Positions 21,901 through 33,621 of a DNA stretch of 64,000 nucleotides are shown in pieces. This DNA comes from Diplodia intermedia. Its lineage: Eukaryota; Ascomycota; Dothideomycetes; Botryosphaeriales; Botryosphaeriaceae. The stretch covers positions 1 through 64,000 of the forward strand of contig JAKEKT010000092.1 of the NCBI GenBank assembly GCA_021495925.1. Direction: 5' to 3'. Under the pieces are notes generated by a model. The model was not told the DNA's origin. It saw only the letters and a program-made list of their open reading frames with translations, and searched no databases. Position 1 is the stretch's first letter. Every line of letters begins with the position of its first letter. Position numbers and translations under genes: made by a program.

Positions 21901-23248
21901 GATATCTCAGATGTTTTTCTACAGCAAAAACGGGCAGGCGTCATATGCTAGCCCCCTCTATCTAGCAGCCTCGGTTGGCGATGACGTCCTGGTGAGAAAA
22001 TTGGTTTCCCAAGGAGCACGAGTAGAGGAAGTAGGAGGCAAATTGGGAACGCCTCTTAACGTCGCATGCAGTGAATGCAATACCGCATGTGCCGCTTTTT
22101 TGCTACAACGAGGCAGTAATCCAGCCGGATCATACTCGAAATACATCCAAGGCGGCTTTGGTAGCCTCTTTTGCAGCCGATATTATGGTCAATCTCACTT
22201 GAATTGGCAAACGACCATGGGCAAACTTTTGGAATTATGCGTAGAATTGGAAAACGGCGAACCTTGCCTTGATCTTGCTCTCCGAGGCGCATGTTGTGTA
22301 AAGGATTGGCCACTAGTCCAAACACTCATACGAAAGGGGGCATCTTTCAAAGAAGTTGCAAAGAGCTTGTACAAGCTCGCTGAAGAGGAAGAGGACAACC
22401 TGGCCAAGCTGAACAACATTCTGGTGCAAAACAAGATGGATGACTGTTTCTACCAAGCAGTCGAGATTTGGCAGCGTGACTCAGGCATGCTCCAGAGTGG
22501 GAGGTGGTATCTGGATTTCAGCAGACACATCAGACCTGCGTTTGGAAACACGCATTTTTTCTCTCTCCTCCTGGGTATACCTGGTTATACTGCGTTGGTA
22601 CAAAACTCCTCGGACCTGCCAACGCGGCTCAATCACAAACTCAGACATAAATTCATGCGCCACGAGCCCGCCTCCACCGCCAGTCGAGGCTTCTGTCAAT
22701 CCATCATCGATCGTCGGTTTGACTTAGAGGAGACAGCATTGCATTGGCATGCCGCTAACGGGTACTTCGGGATAGTGGAACTCCTCCTCTACCGAGGAGC
22801 GTACGTGCGACTCACGTCCAACACGGGGAGGACAGCGCTTCACAACGCAGCTCAAGGCAACCATTTGGACATTGTCAAATTGCTGATATATTACGGGTCC
22901 CCAATGGATGCTCGAGACAGATTCGGGGGTACAGCACTTCACTGCGCAGCCAAAAGCGACAATTTTGACATCGTGAAGCTGTTCGTACAGCGTGGGTCAC
23001 GGCTTAATGCTAAAGATGATTTTGGACTGACGGCACTCCATTACGCAGCCCAAGCCAATTCTCTTGACGTTGTGAGGTTTTTGGTGCAGCACGGTTCCAG
23101 GCTCGATGCGCAAGATAATAAGGGGCTCACTCCTTTGGGGTTTGCTTTGAGGTCACGGCGAAACTGCTCCAGCGTCCTCGAATGGTTCAAAGCTGAACAT
23201 CCAGAGTGCTCTGCTGATGAACTGCCTAAGGATTCATTAGGAGAGTGA
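18905..23248 (+). CDS. PNP-NACHT-ankyrin NLR-like protein
   Basis: Three exons: 18905-20060, 20111-20957, 21025-23248 (1408 aa). The start is an ATG in good context. Residues 10-60 form four imperfect basic repeats of 12-13 residues (consensus near DPSKxLRN). Residues about 60-375 are a nucleoside-phosphorylase-like (PNP_UDP) domain (VGWLAALSLELTAA, GLMVGVGAGVP, CLEMEAAGLMN). A NACHT NTPase follows with a P-loop GRPGCGKT at 458-465 and Walker B VVLDALDEVD near 562-571. LAHFSVKEYLL is a conserved motif after the NACHT module. Ankyrin repeats lie at about 975-1045 and 1235-1375. This is a classic fungal NLR-like layout: effector-type PNP, oligomerising NTPase, ligand-binding repeats. PNP domains of this class can cleave nucleosides or nucleotides; activity here is inferred. 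The neighbouring C-terminal ankyrins are rather similar to one another. Confidence 0.94.
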
Positions 23249-23856
23249 GGTGCTATCAAGATTTGGTGCAGCTTATAGCCTAAGCATTGAGGCAATAACA
23301 TCGCATTCTTTCCAGGTCTCTCTACGTACAGACTGCGCATCTTGAGGTGTTTTCGAATTCACTTTCGACGCTCTCGATTTCATTCAGGTCCGACACCGGC
23401 CCGCGAATGAATGATGATGGTTTTAGAACCAGTCTTGAAAATTCCGTCGGTCATGCCTCCGTGACGGCATACCTTTTCAGAAGCCAGCTTCAATTCTAGT
23501 AGCCGACATTCCTTCCAGTTTCGGAACCCACAGCAACCTTCCGCAACAAAAGCAGCCGCAGATAATTGATATTTAAAAGCTCGTGTTCTCATTTTGTGCA
23601 AGTAATTCAGTCAAAAGGTCCTGTTGGAGGAGTGGCGTGAGTAGCGAGAGGGAGGGCCCCCGGGGGTTCGCTTATATATCCTGCTCCTGTATGACTAGGA
23701 TATCTACTGCTACAACGCTTATATTGCAGCAGGTCCCCTGTGGATACGAGGCATAAACCACAATAAGGCCCCATTGCAAGATCTTGACCATGAGGCAAGA
23801 TACCCCAGGGAGTCATTTTCGAAAACAGTAGAACTTTTGAAAGAATATATCGCCTT
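23249..23856. other. Intergenic region between convergent genes
   Basis: About 600 bp between the NLR-like gene and the P450, which converge. Nothing coding or structural recognised. Confidence 0.4.
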
Positions 23857-25803
23857 TCAAAACGCACTCAAATCCACCTCCGGCACCCGCGGCCTCACCC
23901 AAATCTTCTGGTTCAAATCCGGCACAAATTCGCACTCAACCATACTCAATCTCTTCGGCTCATCACCCGCTGCGAACTTCCAATCAAACATCAACAGCAG
24001 ATGCGCCATGATGATCTTGATCTCATTGCTCGCAAAGAACCGTCCAGGACTGCAACACAGCGACATCGTCAGCATCCTTTTCTGTAACGATGACATGGTC
24101 TCGAGATACACTCACCAAGATTGCTTCCCGTGCCCGAAGCCAAAGTGCTCGGGACTAGTGGTGACGAACTGCCACTTGGTGTCGTTGTCGCGTTCCCGCA
24201 GCTCGAGGAAGCGGCGGCCGTCGAAGGAGCCGGGATGGTCGTAGTATTCCTCCGCATCGTGCATGGGGAATGTCGGGATGCCGATGAGGGCGCCCTTGGG
24301 TAGGCAGGTGCCATCGGAGAGCGTGACGGGGGTGGTGACCTCGCGGTTCATGAAGACTGCGGCGCGGGGGTGTCAGCAGAGAGAGAGAGAGGAGTCCGAT
24401 ACAGCCTCACCACGAAAGAGGAGGGCTGGGCGAGCGGAACGAAAAGAGAATCAAGAAGGGGTCCCTACGCGAGTTCATCGGATGCAGCCGCTGGCTCTCC
24501 TTGAGACAGCTGTCCAAAAGCTTCATCTTATACAGCGCGGCCTTGCTCCAGCCGCCCTCTTCCCGCAACACCTCGACGACCTCGCTCCGCAGCAGCTCGA
24601 CCCAACCCCCGCCCTCGTTCCCGACAACGTCGTACACCAGCCCCAGCAGCGTGCCCGACGTCGTGTGGATCGACACGAAACTCATCAGCACCTGCGCGAG
24701 CGTGACGTCAAAGTCCCGCTTCCCCGCCGCGTGCACCGCCATCCAGTCGAGGGCATCCGCCGGCCTCTGCTTCTCACTACCCCTCTCCCTATCCCTCCTT
24801 CTCGCCTCGACCTCCGGCTCGATGATCCCCCTCGCCGTCGCTATCTGCTCCCGCAACACCGCAAACTCGGGCAAAAAGTGGTACACCGCCGGCCGCAGGA
24901 AGCTCGGCCACTGCCGCATGCGCTGCAGGGCGCGCATGGCGTTGATGGTGTAGGTGACGCTGATGTCGAGCCACGCGTTGTCGTGGCAGAGCGGCGCGCC
25001 GAGGAAGGCCTTTGCGGAGAGGCGGGCGGCCATGAAGGGGGCGAGGGTGACGAGGGGGATGGGGGTCCAGTCGTCTTTGGAAGTAGAAATGAGGGTGTGG
25101 AGCATGGTGTGCGTTTCGGAGGCGAGGGCGGGGGTCATGGCGTCTGCGGGTGTAAGGCGTCAGTGTTCTGGAGGGAGGTGGTGTTGTCGAGTTCTTTGCG
25201 CGGGTTGTTGGAGGGGGGCGATTGAATCACTGACTGAGGGATTGGGTGAGGCTCTGCTTTATCACCGCCAGGAGGATCTTGTGGGTTTCCAGCTCGCTGT
25301 GGAAGGTCTCCATTCCGGGGTATTGGGGCATGAAAAGCTTTGTCGAAGATGTCAGTATGCAAGAGCAGAGGCCATTCGCCGAGTTTTGGCCATACCGTCT
25401 GGGCAGATTTGAGGAACGATAGACGGTCGTCGTTGCGGATCTCATTCATCATGCTTGGCGGTAAGACGATGACGGGACCATGGCTGGCGAAAATCTGGAA
25501 GGGACCTTTGTACTGTCGTTGAGTTAGCAGAACAGCAATATATGCTATTGGGAGCACGTGCCGCACCTTCTCCAGGCCTTGCTTCAGAATGGTATTTGCG
25601 TTCATGACGTAGCGCATCTTTGCTTTCGTGTTGAGCCATTCTCCTTTCTCCTTTCCCACGACGGGGAAGCCGGCGTGTGGAAGTTCATCTCTTGCCCAAA
25701 ACCAGAGTAGCGTAAGCAGTATGATAGAGGCGCCCAGAGAGAACGCAAGAGGCGCTTCTCGGACATTGGACAGAAAATTTGACAGAAGGGTTGTAACGGC
25801 CAT
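23857..25803 (-). CDS. Cytochrome P450 monooxygenase
   Basis: Six exons on the minus strand: 25803-25567, 25512-25396, 25337-25235, 25143-24469, 24356-24116, 24049-23857 (521 aa). The chosen ATG gives an N-terminal membrane anchor (FSLGASIILLTLLWFWA) followed by a proline-containing hinge. An earlier in-frame ATG at 25905 would add 34 residues before the anchor. SFVSIHTTSGT (HTTS at 312-315) is the I-helix oxygen-activating site, ESQR (368-371) the ExxR motif, and FGFGHGKQSCPG the heme loop with Cys458 created across the last intron. IHTTS and MNREV resemble ent-kaurene-oxidase and CYP68-type fungal P450s of specialised metabolism. ER membrane location expected; substrate unknown. Confidence 0.93.
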
Positions 25804-26756
25804 TGCGTGCAGGGACGGAAGAGGAGAAGAAAAGAAAGCAAGAGAATGGAGAACAAAGTGTTTAGGATCGTCGAAGGTTACATAGTTTGCGGGGTCGATG
25901 CACATAAGCAGGGTCCCTGGGCCGTCATTCGATCGGTTGCCAAAGGTCTAGGTTCCACGCGGCACAGACAGCGCGTATCGGAAAGCGGGCCGCAGTGGGT
26001 GGCTGCCGGGTTTCAGTCTGTAACAGGCCATCTTTGGCGGGGAATACAAGTGTTCTGGCGCTAGTGCTTGAAGAAGGATCATTGGCTACCAAAGAGAGCT
26101 ACAGGTACCAAGCAAGGCGATATATTTGGAAGACTCGATCTTCATTGTGTATCTAACCGTGCCAAGGCCGTGAGCAACGATGAAGTGTCCTTAGAAACGA
26201 GGAAGTCGATTTTTGGCATGCTAAGTGGTTTCCAGGCTTTCACGTGGGAAACTCCAGGCATGCTTCTTCTGGAGATCGGCTGGGAAGTGAATACCATGAC
26301 AATGAAGTGTGGTATGTTGAAACACGGGGGTACTCCGCACCAGAAATAGCCAGGTTGGGAGGAGATGGGGGCGGATGAGAGCGAGAAAGTCAGGTGGGTT
26401 CGCGGGTGCGACGCGGCTACGTCATTCGAAACGCGTGTGGTTCGCGGCTTTGGGCGGAAAAATTCATGGAGCCGAGCCTCCTCTCCAGCGCTGCCTCTCC
26501 GCGTCACCCCAGTCCTTTCTCCAGCGCGCTCTGCTCCCAAGACGCGTCGATCCCGAGGCTCTGTTCACGCCTAACGACTGACGTCCCGCTGGCAGCTGTA
26601 GCCGGTTGTAGCTCGCCAGGAGTGGCCTTGTCACCGCTGTCGCAGCTGTCAAGGCCGCAATAAAGGTACCCAACAGGGCAACTGTCAGGTGAGGTGCACC
26701 CGCACGGACTCGGCACCTCACGTCCACCCACGCTAATTATCCAGCCAACATCCAAC
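25804..26756. other. Intergenic region between divergent genes
   Basis: About 950 bp between the P450 (minus) and the F-box gene (plus). CAGCTG E-box-like hexamers occur near 26595 and 26645, about 110-160 nt before the F-box ATG. No gene is supported. Confidence 0.4.
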
Positions 26757-28895
26757 ATGAAGCTCCGCTCTGGCAGTCGCACTGGCGGCCCCCCGGCGTC
26801 CAGCCTCACCGGTCTCTACGACCTGCCGCCCGAGCTGCTCGATTGGGTCATCTCCTACGCCGACCAGGTCGATCTGCTCAACCTCTCCCTGGTCTGCAAG
26901 TCCATCAACAAGCTCGTCGCCGCCCACCTGTACTCCGAGTACATCAACACGAACTTGCAATATCGCCGCCACCTCTCCAACTTCCTCCTTATCGTCTCCC
27001 AACATGCCAATCTCGCCCACCACGTGCGCCGTGTCGAGCTTGGTGTCTGGAACACCAAGCTCGTCTATCTCCATCCCGGCTTTCGCAAGGACGTTCCCAA
27101 GCTCCCTGATGACATGTTCGACTCCTTCGTCGCCGCTGCAAAGCAGTCCGGCCTCGTCCACCAGGACCAAGACTGCGAGCACCTCCGGCCGATTAAGAAG
27201 AACAACGAGCTTTGGTGTGAATACGGCTCGACCTACGACTCGGACGGCTACGACTCCGACGACCTCGATGAGGTCGGCAGCGACCTCTCCAACTCCGTGA
27301 ACTCCACCCCTCCTCCTCGCCCAAAGCCTCACGACGATGTCGAATTCCTGCGCTGCCTCAAGCACGGGCTCGAGGACCCTCAGGTTATCCTGCTGCTCTC
27401 CAAGCTGCCCCGCCTGCAGGAGCTGTCGTTGCGCGGTCCCCACATGAGCCAAGGCTTACCCTGGGACAAGCTCTGCGCGAACTCCCTCAGGTCCCTCACC
27501 AAGCTCAAACTCGCCGGCAACAGCAGTGACTCGACCTGGGACATCGCCGAGCTCAACACGGTCATTCAATTGCCTTCGTTGCGGGAGCTGCACGGCTACA
27601 TGGCGACAAGCGATGAATGGGACGATGTGATCAAGAAGTCCCTGCAGGTCGAGCCCAAGTCCCTCTCGCTCACCCACATCTACCTCGAACGCTGCGCACT
27701 GGGGCCTAAGACGATCAAAAATCTGGTCCAAGGCTGCAAGGCGCTCGAAGCCTTCTCCTACGTCGCCGGCGGCCGATACGTCGGCTACGAGCAATTCCGG
27801 GCCAAGGAAGCCAAAGAGCACCTGCTCCGGCACAAAACCACTCTGAAGTACCTGGCCCTGGACCTCTCGCACTGGGACTTCCCGCGCAACTTCACGAGCT
27901 TCAGGTCCATGGCCGACTTCACGAGCCTCGAGAAGGTCGTCATGGACTACGGCACCCTGCGCTGGAAGCCGACGCATTTCTTGGCGGCGCCCGCGAGCAT
28001 GATGGAGGAGGAGAACCACTCGGACGGAGACGACGTCGACAACGGCGACATCCACGTCGCGAACACGCAACCGCCGCTGCCGGACCTGCTCCCGGCCTCG
28101 CTCAAGGAGCTCGTCATCTTCCAGGCGCCGCCCGTCATCGTCGAGAACCTCGTCGCCTTCGAGACGTCGCGGACGGACCAGCACCCGCACCTCAGGAGCG
28201 TCAAGATCCACGCGTCGAAGCGCAAGGTCGCGCGGCTGGACGACCACAAACGGCTGCCGGACCTGTTCAGGGAACGGGGCATCGAGTACGCGGAGCCGCC
28301 GGTCGACATGACGTTCCCGATCCCGCAGATGCACGACTGGATCATGGACGCCCGCACGCGGCGCATGACGCGGTGGGACCCGCAGGCGGCCAAGTACCAG
28401 AGCTTCGCGACGCGGCCGGGCTACCGCCGCTTCTGCGAGCAGGTCCTGCGCGAGGACCCGACGGCGAGCGGGGGTCCGCTGGACACGGCGACGGATTTCG
28501 TCAACGGCGTCGAGGACGATCTGATAAGCTATCTGGACGAGCAGTACGAGGATGAGCTGGAAAGAGAGGGGTCGGTGTTCCACGGGCACGGGTTCGCGCC
28601 GGAGTCGTTGGAGACGTTTGATATGATGATGGGGTATCCTCCGATGCCGGGGCTGCCGTTTGCGGATGAGGATGTCGATGCGCTGGACGGCGGCGATGTC
28701 GATTTCGACGACGAGGTCGAGTCTGAAGGAAGCTATGGGAGCTTGACGAGTGAGGAAATAGATCACGATGATGATTTGGAGGATGATTTTGACGAGGATG
28801 GGTTGGACTCGGAGCTCGACTACTCGGACGGGGATTCTCTGGAGGGCCGCCGGCATGAGCCGATGGCATACTATGAGTGGGATTGTTTTTACTAG
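26757..28895 (+). CDS. F-box/leucine-rich-like protein with acidic tail
   Basis: Single exon, 712 aa. The ATG at 26757 follows CCAAC and fits the common MKLRSG start; the frame is open further upstream without ATG. An F-box is at about residues 22-62 (LYDLPPELLDWVISYADQVD...LVCKSINKL). The middle part has irregular leucine-rich segments (LLSKLPRLQELSLRG, LRSLTKLKLAG), as in F-box/LRR substrate adaptors of SCF ubiquitin ligases. Residues about 640-705 are strongly acidic (DDDLEDDFDEDGLDSELDYSDGD). The coding strand is GC-rich. It probably recruits an unknown target for ubiquitination; target and symbol cannot be stated. Confidence 0.88.
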   Translation: MKLRSGSRTGGPPASSLTGLYDLPPELLDWVISYADQVDLLNLSLVCKSINKLVAAHLYSEYINTNLQYRRHLSNFLLIVSQHANLAHHVRRVELGVWNTKLVYLHPGFRKDVPKLPDDMFDSFVAAAKQSGLVHQDQDCEHLRPIKKNNELWCEYGSTYDSDGYDSDDLDEVGSDLSNSVNSTPPPRPKPHDDVEFLRCLKHGLEDPQVILLLSKLPRLQELSLRGPHMSQGLPWDKLCANSLRSLTKLKLAGNSSDSTWDIAELNTVIQLPSLRELHGYMATSDEWDDVIKKSLQVEPKSLSLTHIYLERCALGPKTIKNLVQGCKALEAFSYVAGGRYVGYEQFRAKEAKEHLLRHKTTLKYLALDLSHWDFPRNFTSFRSMADFTSLEKVVMDYGTLRWKPTHFLAAPASMMEEENHSDGDDVDNGDIHVANTQPPLPDLLPASLKELVIFQAPPVIVENLVAFETSRTDQHPHLRSVKIHASKRKVARLDDHKRLPDLFRERGIEYAEPPVDMTFPIPQMHDWIMDARTRRMTRWDPQAAKYQSFATRPGYRRFCEQVLREDPTASGGPLDTATDFVNGVEDDLISYLDEQYEDELEREGSVFHGHGFAPESLETFDMMMGYPPMPGLPFADEDVDALDGGDVDFDDEVESEGSYGSLTSEEIDHDDDLEDDFDEDGLDSELDYSDGDSLEGRRHEPMAYYEWDCFY

Positions 28896-29990
28896 CTGTG
28901 GGCTTGTGCCTGTGTCTTTGATCTGTCTGGACTTGTTTTTTCGGGGAGGTTGTTGTCTTTTGCTGTCATCTCAAGGCGCACTATTTCCAAGGGGGGAAAC
29001 CGGTTAATCAAAAGGGCGATACCAAAAATGAATGCACTCTTAATCTTCGTGAGCTGGTCCACTTTGTCGTAAAAGTACATTGTTCTTATAATTTCTTCCA
29101 AACCGGACGTCAGAAGTAGGGTGGAGAAGCTGAGTTGTGGAGTAGAAGTTCAGATGTATCAGAATGCTTATAATGTTACAATGCCACCGTTGGTATGTGT
29201 CGCAGTTATATGCAAGTGCAAAGTCCCATTCTGCCAATTTGATCAGCCATCATGAGAACGGCAAGAGGATCTTAAGCTTACAGTTGCCCTTCATATGCTC
29301 GGCGTCATTTTCTCTGCTGGATTCACGAGCCTCATCGACCATCTTGTCAATGCCACGCTCCTGGAGGGCTCTCTGCCAAAGGTGAGAATGAGAAAACCGA
29401 AGTATCGGAGGCATCATACGCTTATGCATTGCTTGTATTGCCTGAAAAGAGGCTCGCACTCATCGGTCGTGGCATTGCCGCGAAGAAACTCTCTCGGTGG
29501 GTCAGCGGTGGCGAGCAGATCAGCGTGCAGGGAAGCTCACTTTCGCTGTACCATTTCAGGAAACAGGTGTCATACCGCCTACCGCGGGTCAGTATATCAC
29601 AGCCGAGTAGAGCGCGAAAGACACATACTCCTTTATCTCGTTGCATTCCGGTGCGAGTGATGCGGACATGTTGAGTGTTGTGGCGATGGGAAGGGCAAAG
29701 CAGTCGTCGTCCACGCGCCGGCATGGAAAGGCAGCCGCCCCCCGGCGGGAACAATCTAATCTAATCTCATCAGCCCAACCTTATCGATACCGCGCGCCTG
29801 CCCTGCCCCCAAGAATTCTCTCCAACAAAGATTGGCCGCGCCGCGACATCATCACCTCCGACGCGACGACTCGACCGACCGCGCCCTTTCCGCCCCGCCT
29901 CAGCCCTGCAATGCGCAATCCCTCGAGCAGCTGAGCACCTCCGAAAAATCAATCCAGTCTCGCCCGCGCGCGCGCACGCCTTCCTACACC
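28896..29990. other. Intergenic region upstream of RRP6
   Basis: About 1.1 kb. A minus-strand frame at 29250-29459 (69 codons, ATG start) has a helical stretch (LQERGIDKMVDEARESS) but no homolog I recognise. The proximal 150 nt before the RRP6 ATG is an open, GC-rich leader with no in-frame ATG. No RNA gene seen. Confidence 0.4.
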
Positions 29991-32670
29991 ATGGACGACT
30001 TCCAAGAATTCCAAAAGAGCGTCCAGAGCGCCCTCGTGCAGACGACGCGCAGCACGACGGCCCTTTGCGCCGAGGACCTGGGCTTCCACCGCTCGCTGGA
30101 GCCCAAGCTGGGCGCCGCGCTGGACCGGCAGAACGCGCGACTGCTGTCGCTGGCGGAGCGCCTGCTGGGCTCCGCGGCCGCGGGCTCCGAGGTCGCGGGC
30201 CCCAAGCTCGAGGACGCGGATGCCGTCGATGCCGGCTGGAGGGGGGTCGTGGATGTCATTGATAACCTGCTGGAGCGCGCCGATACGAGCTTGGATGAGT
30301 TTACGGGGATTGTGAAACGCTTGTCGCCGAGCAGTGAACAGGTATGTTGGGGAGAGAGAGAATGTGTGTTGGGGAGCCTTTTTTGCTGATGGATGCAATT
30401 AGTCGCCAGCGCCTGCGCCGAAGCCGAGAGGTGGGAAGAACTTTAGGAATCAGGACTTGCCGAAACCCCAGGCCTTGTTTGAGAACGTCCCGACGAACGA
30501 CGCGACGAGCCCTTGGAAGCCTTTGATTGATTCGAAGCCGAATGCCATCGTGCCTTTCGAAGAGAGCTTCGGCACCTACACCGATGAAGATGGCGCTGAA
30601 CAGTAAGTGGAGAGCTTGCTCAAGTGGGAGCTCTTGCTAATCAGTCACGCAGCTACCAGCACCCCTACCAGAAGGAAATTGAAGATTATCAGTACCCCTC
30701 CTCAGTCTACATCAAGGCCGACCCGATCCCCTACCAGCCGTTCGAGGATACCACCGCTACCTTGGTCGATACCCCAGAAGCTTTGGATGAGATGCTCGCT
30801 GAGCTCAAGAATGCGAAGGAGATTGCAATCGATCTGGAGCACCACGATACCCGCACCTACATTGGTATAGTTTCTTTGATGCAAATCAGCACTCGCAACA
30901 AGGATTGGATCGTCGACACTTTGAAGCCTTGGCGGAGGAGGTTGCAGTGCCTCAACGAGGTTTTCGCCGACCCCAACATCGTGAAGGTTTTGCATGGCGC
31001 GTATATGGATGCTATCTGGCTGCAGCGCGATCTTGGACTTTACCTTGTTGGCCTGTTTGACACTCACCATGCTGCGCGGGCATTAGGGTACGCTGGAGGC
31101 AGCCTTGCATTCCTTTTGCAGAAGTTTATCAACTTCAACGCGCAGAAGCAGTATCAGACGGCCGATTGGCGTATTCGGTAAGCATCATTGCATCACGCAT
31201 TCCAACTTTGTTACTGACAATCGCAGACCGCTCCCCCAGGAGCTGTTTGACTACGCCCGGTCCGACACCCACTTTCTTCTCTACATCTATGACAACATGC
31301 GCAATGAATTGGTTGAAAAGTCCCAATTTGACGACCCGGAACAAGACCGCATCCTCCGCGTCCTCGACAAGTCCAAAGAGACCGCGCTCCAAACCTACGA
31401 AAACCCCATCTACGACGCCAAGCACGGCCACGGCCCCAATGGCTGGTACAAAGCCCTCTGGCGCAACCCCAACGCCTTCAACAAAGAGCAGTTCTCTGTC
31501 TTCAAAGCGGTCCACCAATGGCGCGACACCGTCGCCCGCCAGGAAGACGAAAGCACGCACTACGTCATGGCCAACCACGCCCTTTTCAGCGTCGCCCGCT
31601 CCATGCCGACGGACAAGGCGGCCTTGTTCACCGTCGCCCAGCCCATCTCCCCGATCGTCCGCCTGCGCGCCGACGAGCTGGTCGGCACCATCACGCGCGC
31701 CAAGGAGGCCGGCGCGGACGGGCCCGAGATGTGGGAGGTCTTCGCCAAGGAGAAGACGGCGCTGCCGACGACGGCGCCGGCGCAAACCATCCCCACGACG
31801 TCCGTCGCCCTCTCCACCACGGCCGCCAAACCCGTCGTCAGCGACGCGGCGCTCGTCCGCGCCGACAGCTCGTCTTTCTGGGGCAAGGCTTTCCCGAGCA
31901 GCTTGTGGCAGAACGCACAGCAGCAACAACAGAACGGCGGCGTGGCTTCTTCGACGGCGACCGAGAGCATTCGCCTCGCCGTCCCGCTGCCGCCGCTCAC
32001 GGTGGAGATTTTCGCCGATCCGGCCGATGCTGCTGCGGCGAATGCGGTGAAGAAGGAGGCGGAGGAAGAAGAGAAGCGGAACAACCCCGCTTCCCGCGCC
32101 GAACACGCGTTCGTCAGGGCGGAGGATAGGCCGGCGAAGAAGGAAGGCGACGACGGGGTTTTCGTCATCAAGGCACTCGGTGGTGCGGGTAGGAAGAGGA
32201 AGCTTGCGGATGTTTCTACGGAGCAGGCAGAAGAGGCGGAGGCGGAGGCTGTGGTGGAAGGTGCCGACGACGACATGCAGATGCAAGAAGACGTCGTCGC
32301 GCTGCCGCTCGATCCGAAGGACGAGAAGCGGGCCGCGAAGAAGGCGAAGAAGGCGGCGAAGAAGGCGAAGAAGGAACAGAAGAAGAAGAAGAGCGACAAC
32401 AACAACAACAACAACAGTGCGGAGGATCAGGAGGATCAGGAGGATGAAGAGCAAGAAGAAGAAGGAGAAGGAGAACAGCCCTTCGATTACGCGTCGGCGC
32501 CGTCGGTCTTGAACCCGCCGTCGGCGGCCGAACGCAGGAAGCAGGAGAAGAAGAAGGGGAAGAAGGGCAAGAAGGAGTTCAACCCGTATGCGCGCGCGGC
32601 GGATGCGCCGAAGGGGCTGGGCAGGGTGCAGAAGGAGAGGGCGGGGAGGACGGCGACGTTTAAGGAGTAG
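29991..32670 (+). CDS. RRP6: Exosome 3'-5' exoribonuclease Rrp6
   Basis: Four exons: 29991-30341, 30403-30602, 30653-31177, 31227-32670 (839 aa). The N-terminus (MDDFQEFQKSVQSALVQTTR) is the PMC2NT domain that binds Rrp47. The DEDD-Y nuclease core shows AIDLEHHD (Asp244, Glu246), HGAYMDAIWLQRDLGLY (Asp303) and DYARSDTHFL (Tyr368, Asp372). An HRDC domain follows at about 445-515 (EQFSVFKAVHQWRDTVARQED). The C-terminal third is low-complexity: Lys/Ala-rich runs, a short Asn run and an acidic stretch, then KKGKKGKKEFNPYARA, as expected for the lasso region that contacts the exosome core. The nuclear exosome uses Rrp6 for rRNA, snoRNA and cryptic-transcript processing. All catalytic residues are present. 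Confidence 0.97.
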
Positions 32671-33621
32671 GAGGGGCAGTAATTGGTGGGTGTGTGGATG
32701 GTTGGGTTTGTAGTACTATCTTTGCATTGGCGATGGCGTTTCCGGGTGGGACAGGGTGGACGAGAAAAAGTGTGTAGGCTTTTACTAGAAGAAGACATTC
32801 ATGCGGCTGCTTTTTGCTGCGAAAGCGTCACGCTGGGCTTATGGTCCGAATAACTATGTGCGTGACACTTGAGGTGAGGCTGGTCTACGATAGGGTGCGG
32901 CATTTGCCTTTGCATCATCTTCATCATCTACTTGCAAAACGGTGTCGAATATGAACCGGAGAAACTTATCAGAGACGTCAGAGACGGGCTCAAGTGTGCT
33001 TCGAAGTCATCTGTGCCGGTCTCATCGTGGCTGAGTAGTAAAGTCTGCGAAAAGGCTGTGGTCGCTGTGGGTGACGCAATCGTTTCATTTCTGAGCATGA
33101 AAGGTCTCCTGGTTTGGGAAATCGCCCGTCTCTGCCTTGCCGTGTGACGGCACATGAGCACCCCCGCTGTGTATGCACCTTCGCCTCGATAGTGCAACAG
33201 ATGGTAAGCACCCAGCGGCTATTGGCTGACTTGGCTTGCAGACTCAAAAGCAATGATCCTTGGTATATCGGTAGATGCTGCTACAGCCTTGCGTCGTCCC
33301 GCGTGCACAGCCTGTTTGTAGGAATCGTGATCGTTGTGTTAGCAGTTGAAGGACGCCGTAAGCCTCGATAGCCGGAGCTGGATAATACGGTAGCACAGGT
33401 CTCGCCGCCACTCAGCCATATATCGGGCAATGGAGTCTGCTCGGTTCCTCGATCACAGACATTTACCCTTGCTCGCTTTGCCTCTGTGCGGCTCAAGTCG
33501 GCAAACGCTCGTTACAGATAGCAGTTTTCCCATCTCCCCAGATCCAAATTGCTTCGGGATCAGTCACCCACGTTCGGCCCATCGTGACACTCAGCCTGAC
33601 GATAGATTCATCAACTACACC
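32671..33621. other. Intergenic region
   Basis: About 950 bp between RRP6 and the ZZ-finger gene. An in-frame ATG at 33430 would add 64 residues of poor coding character to the ZZ gene and was not used. Nothing else recognised. Confidence 0.4.

Noticed and set aside
24263..25225. 320-codon plus-strand frame over the P450
   Set aside because: Antisense to well-supported P450 exons that carry the I-helix and ExxR motifs.
27456..28856. 466-codon antisense frame opposite the F-box gene
   Set aside because: Arg/Val/Leu-rich shadow of a GC-rich gene, no domain motif.
31135..32454. 439-codon antisense frame opposite RRP6
   Set aside because: Low-complexity Leu/Arg/Val translation caused by the GC- and purine-rich RRP6 tail.
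33430..33621. Upstream in-frame ATG for the ZZ-finger gene
   Set aside because: The 64 extra residues have poor coding character and the ATG at 33622 sits in a better context (CACC-ATGG).
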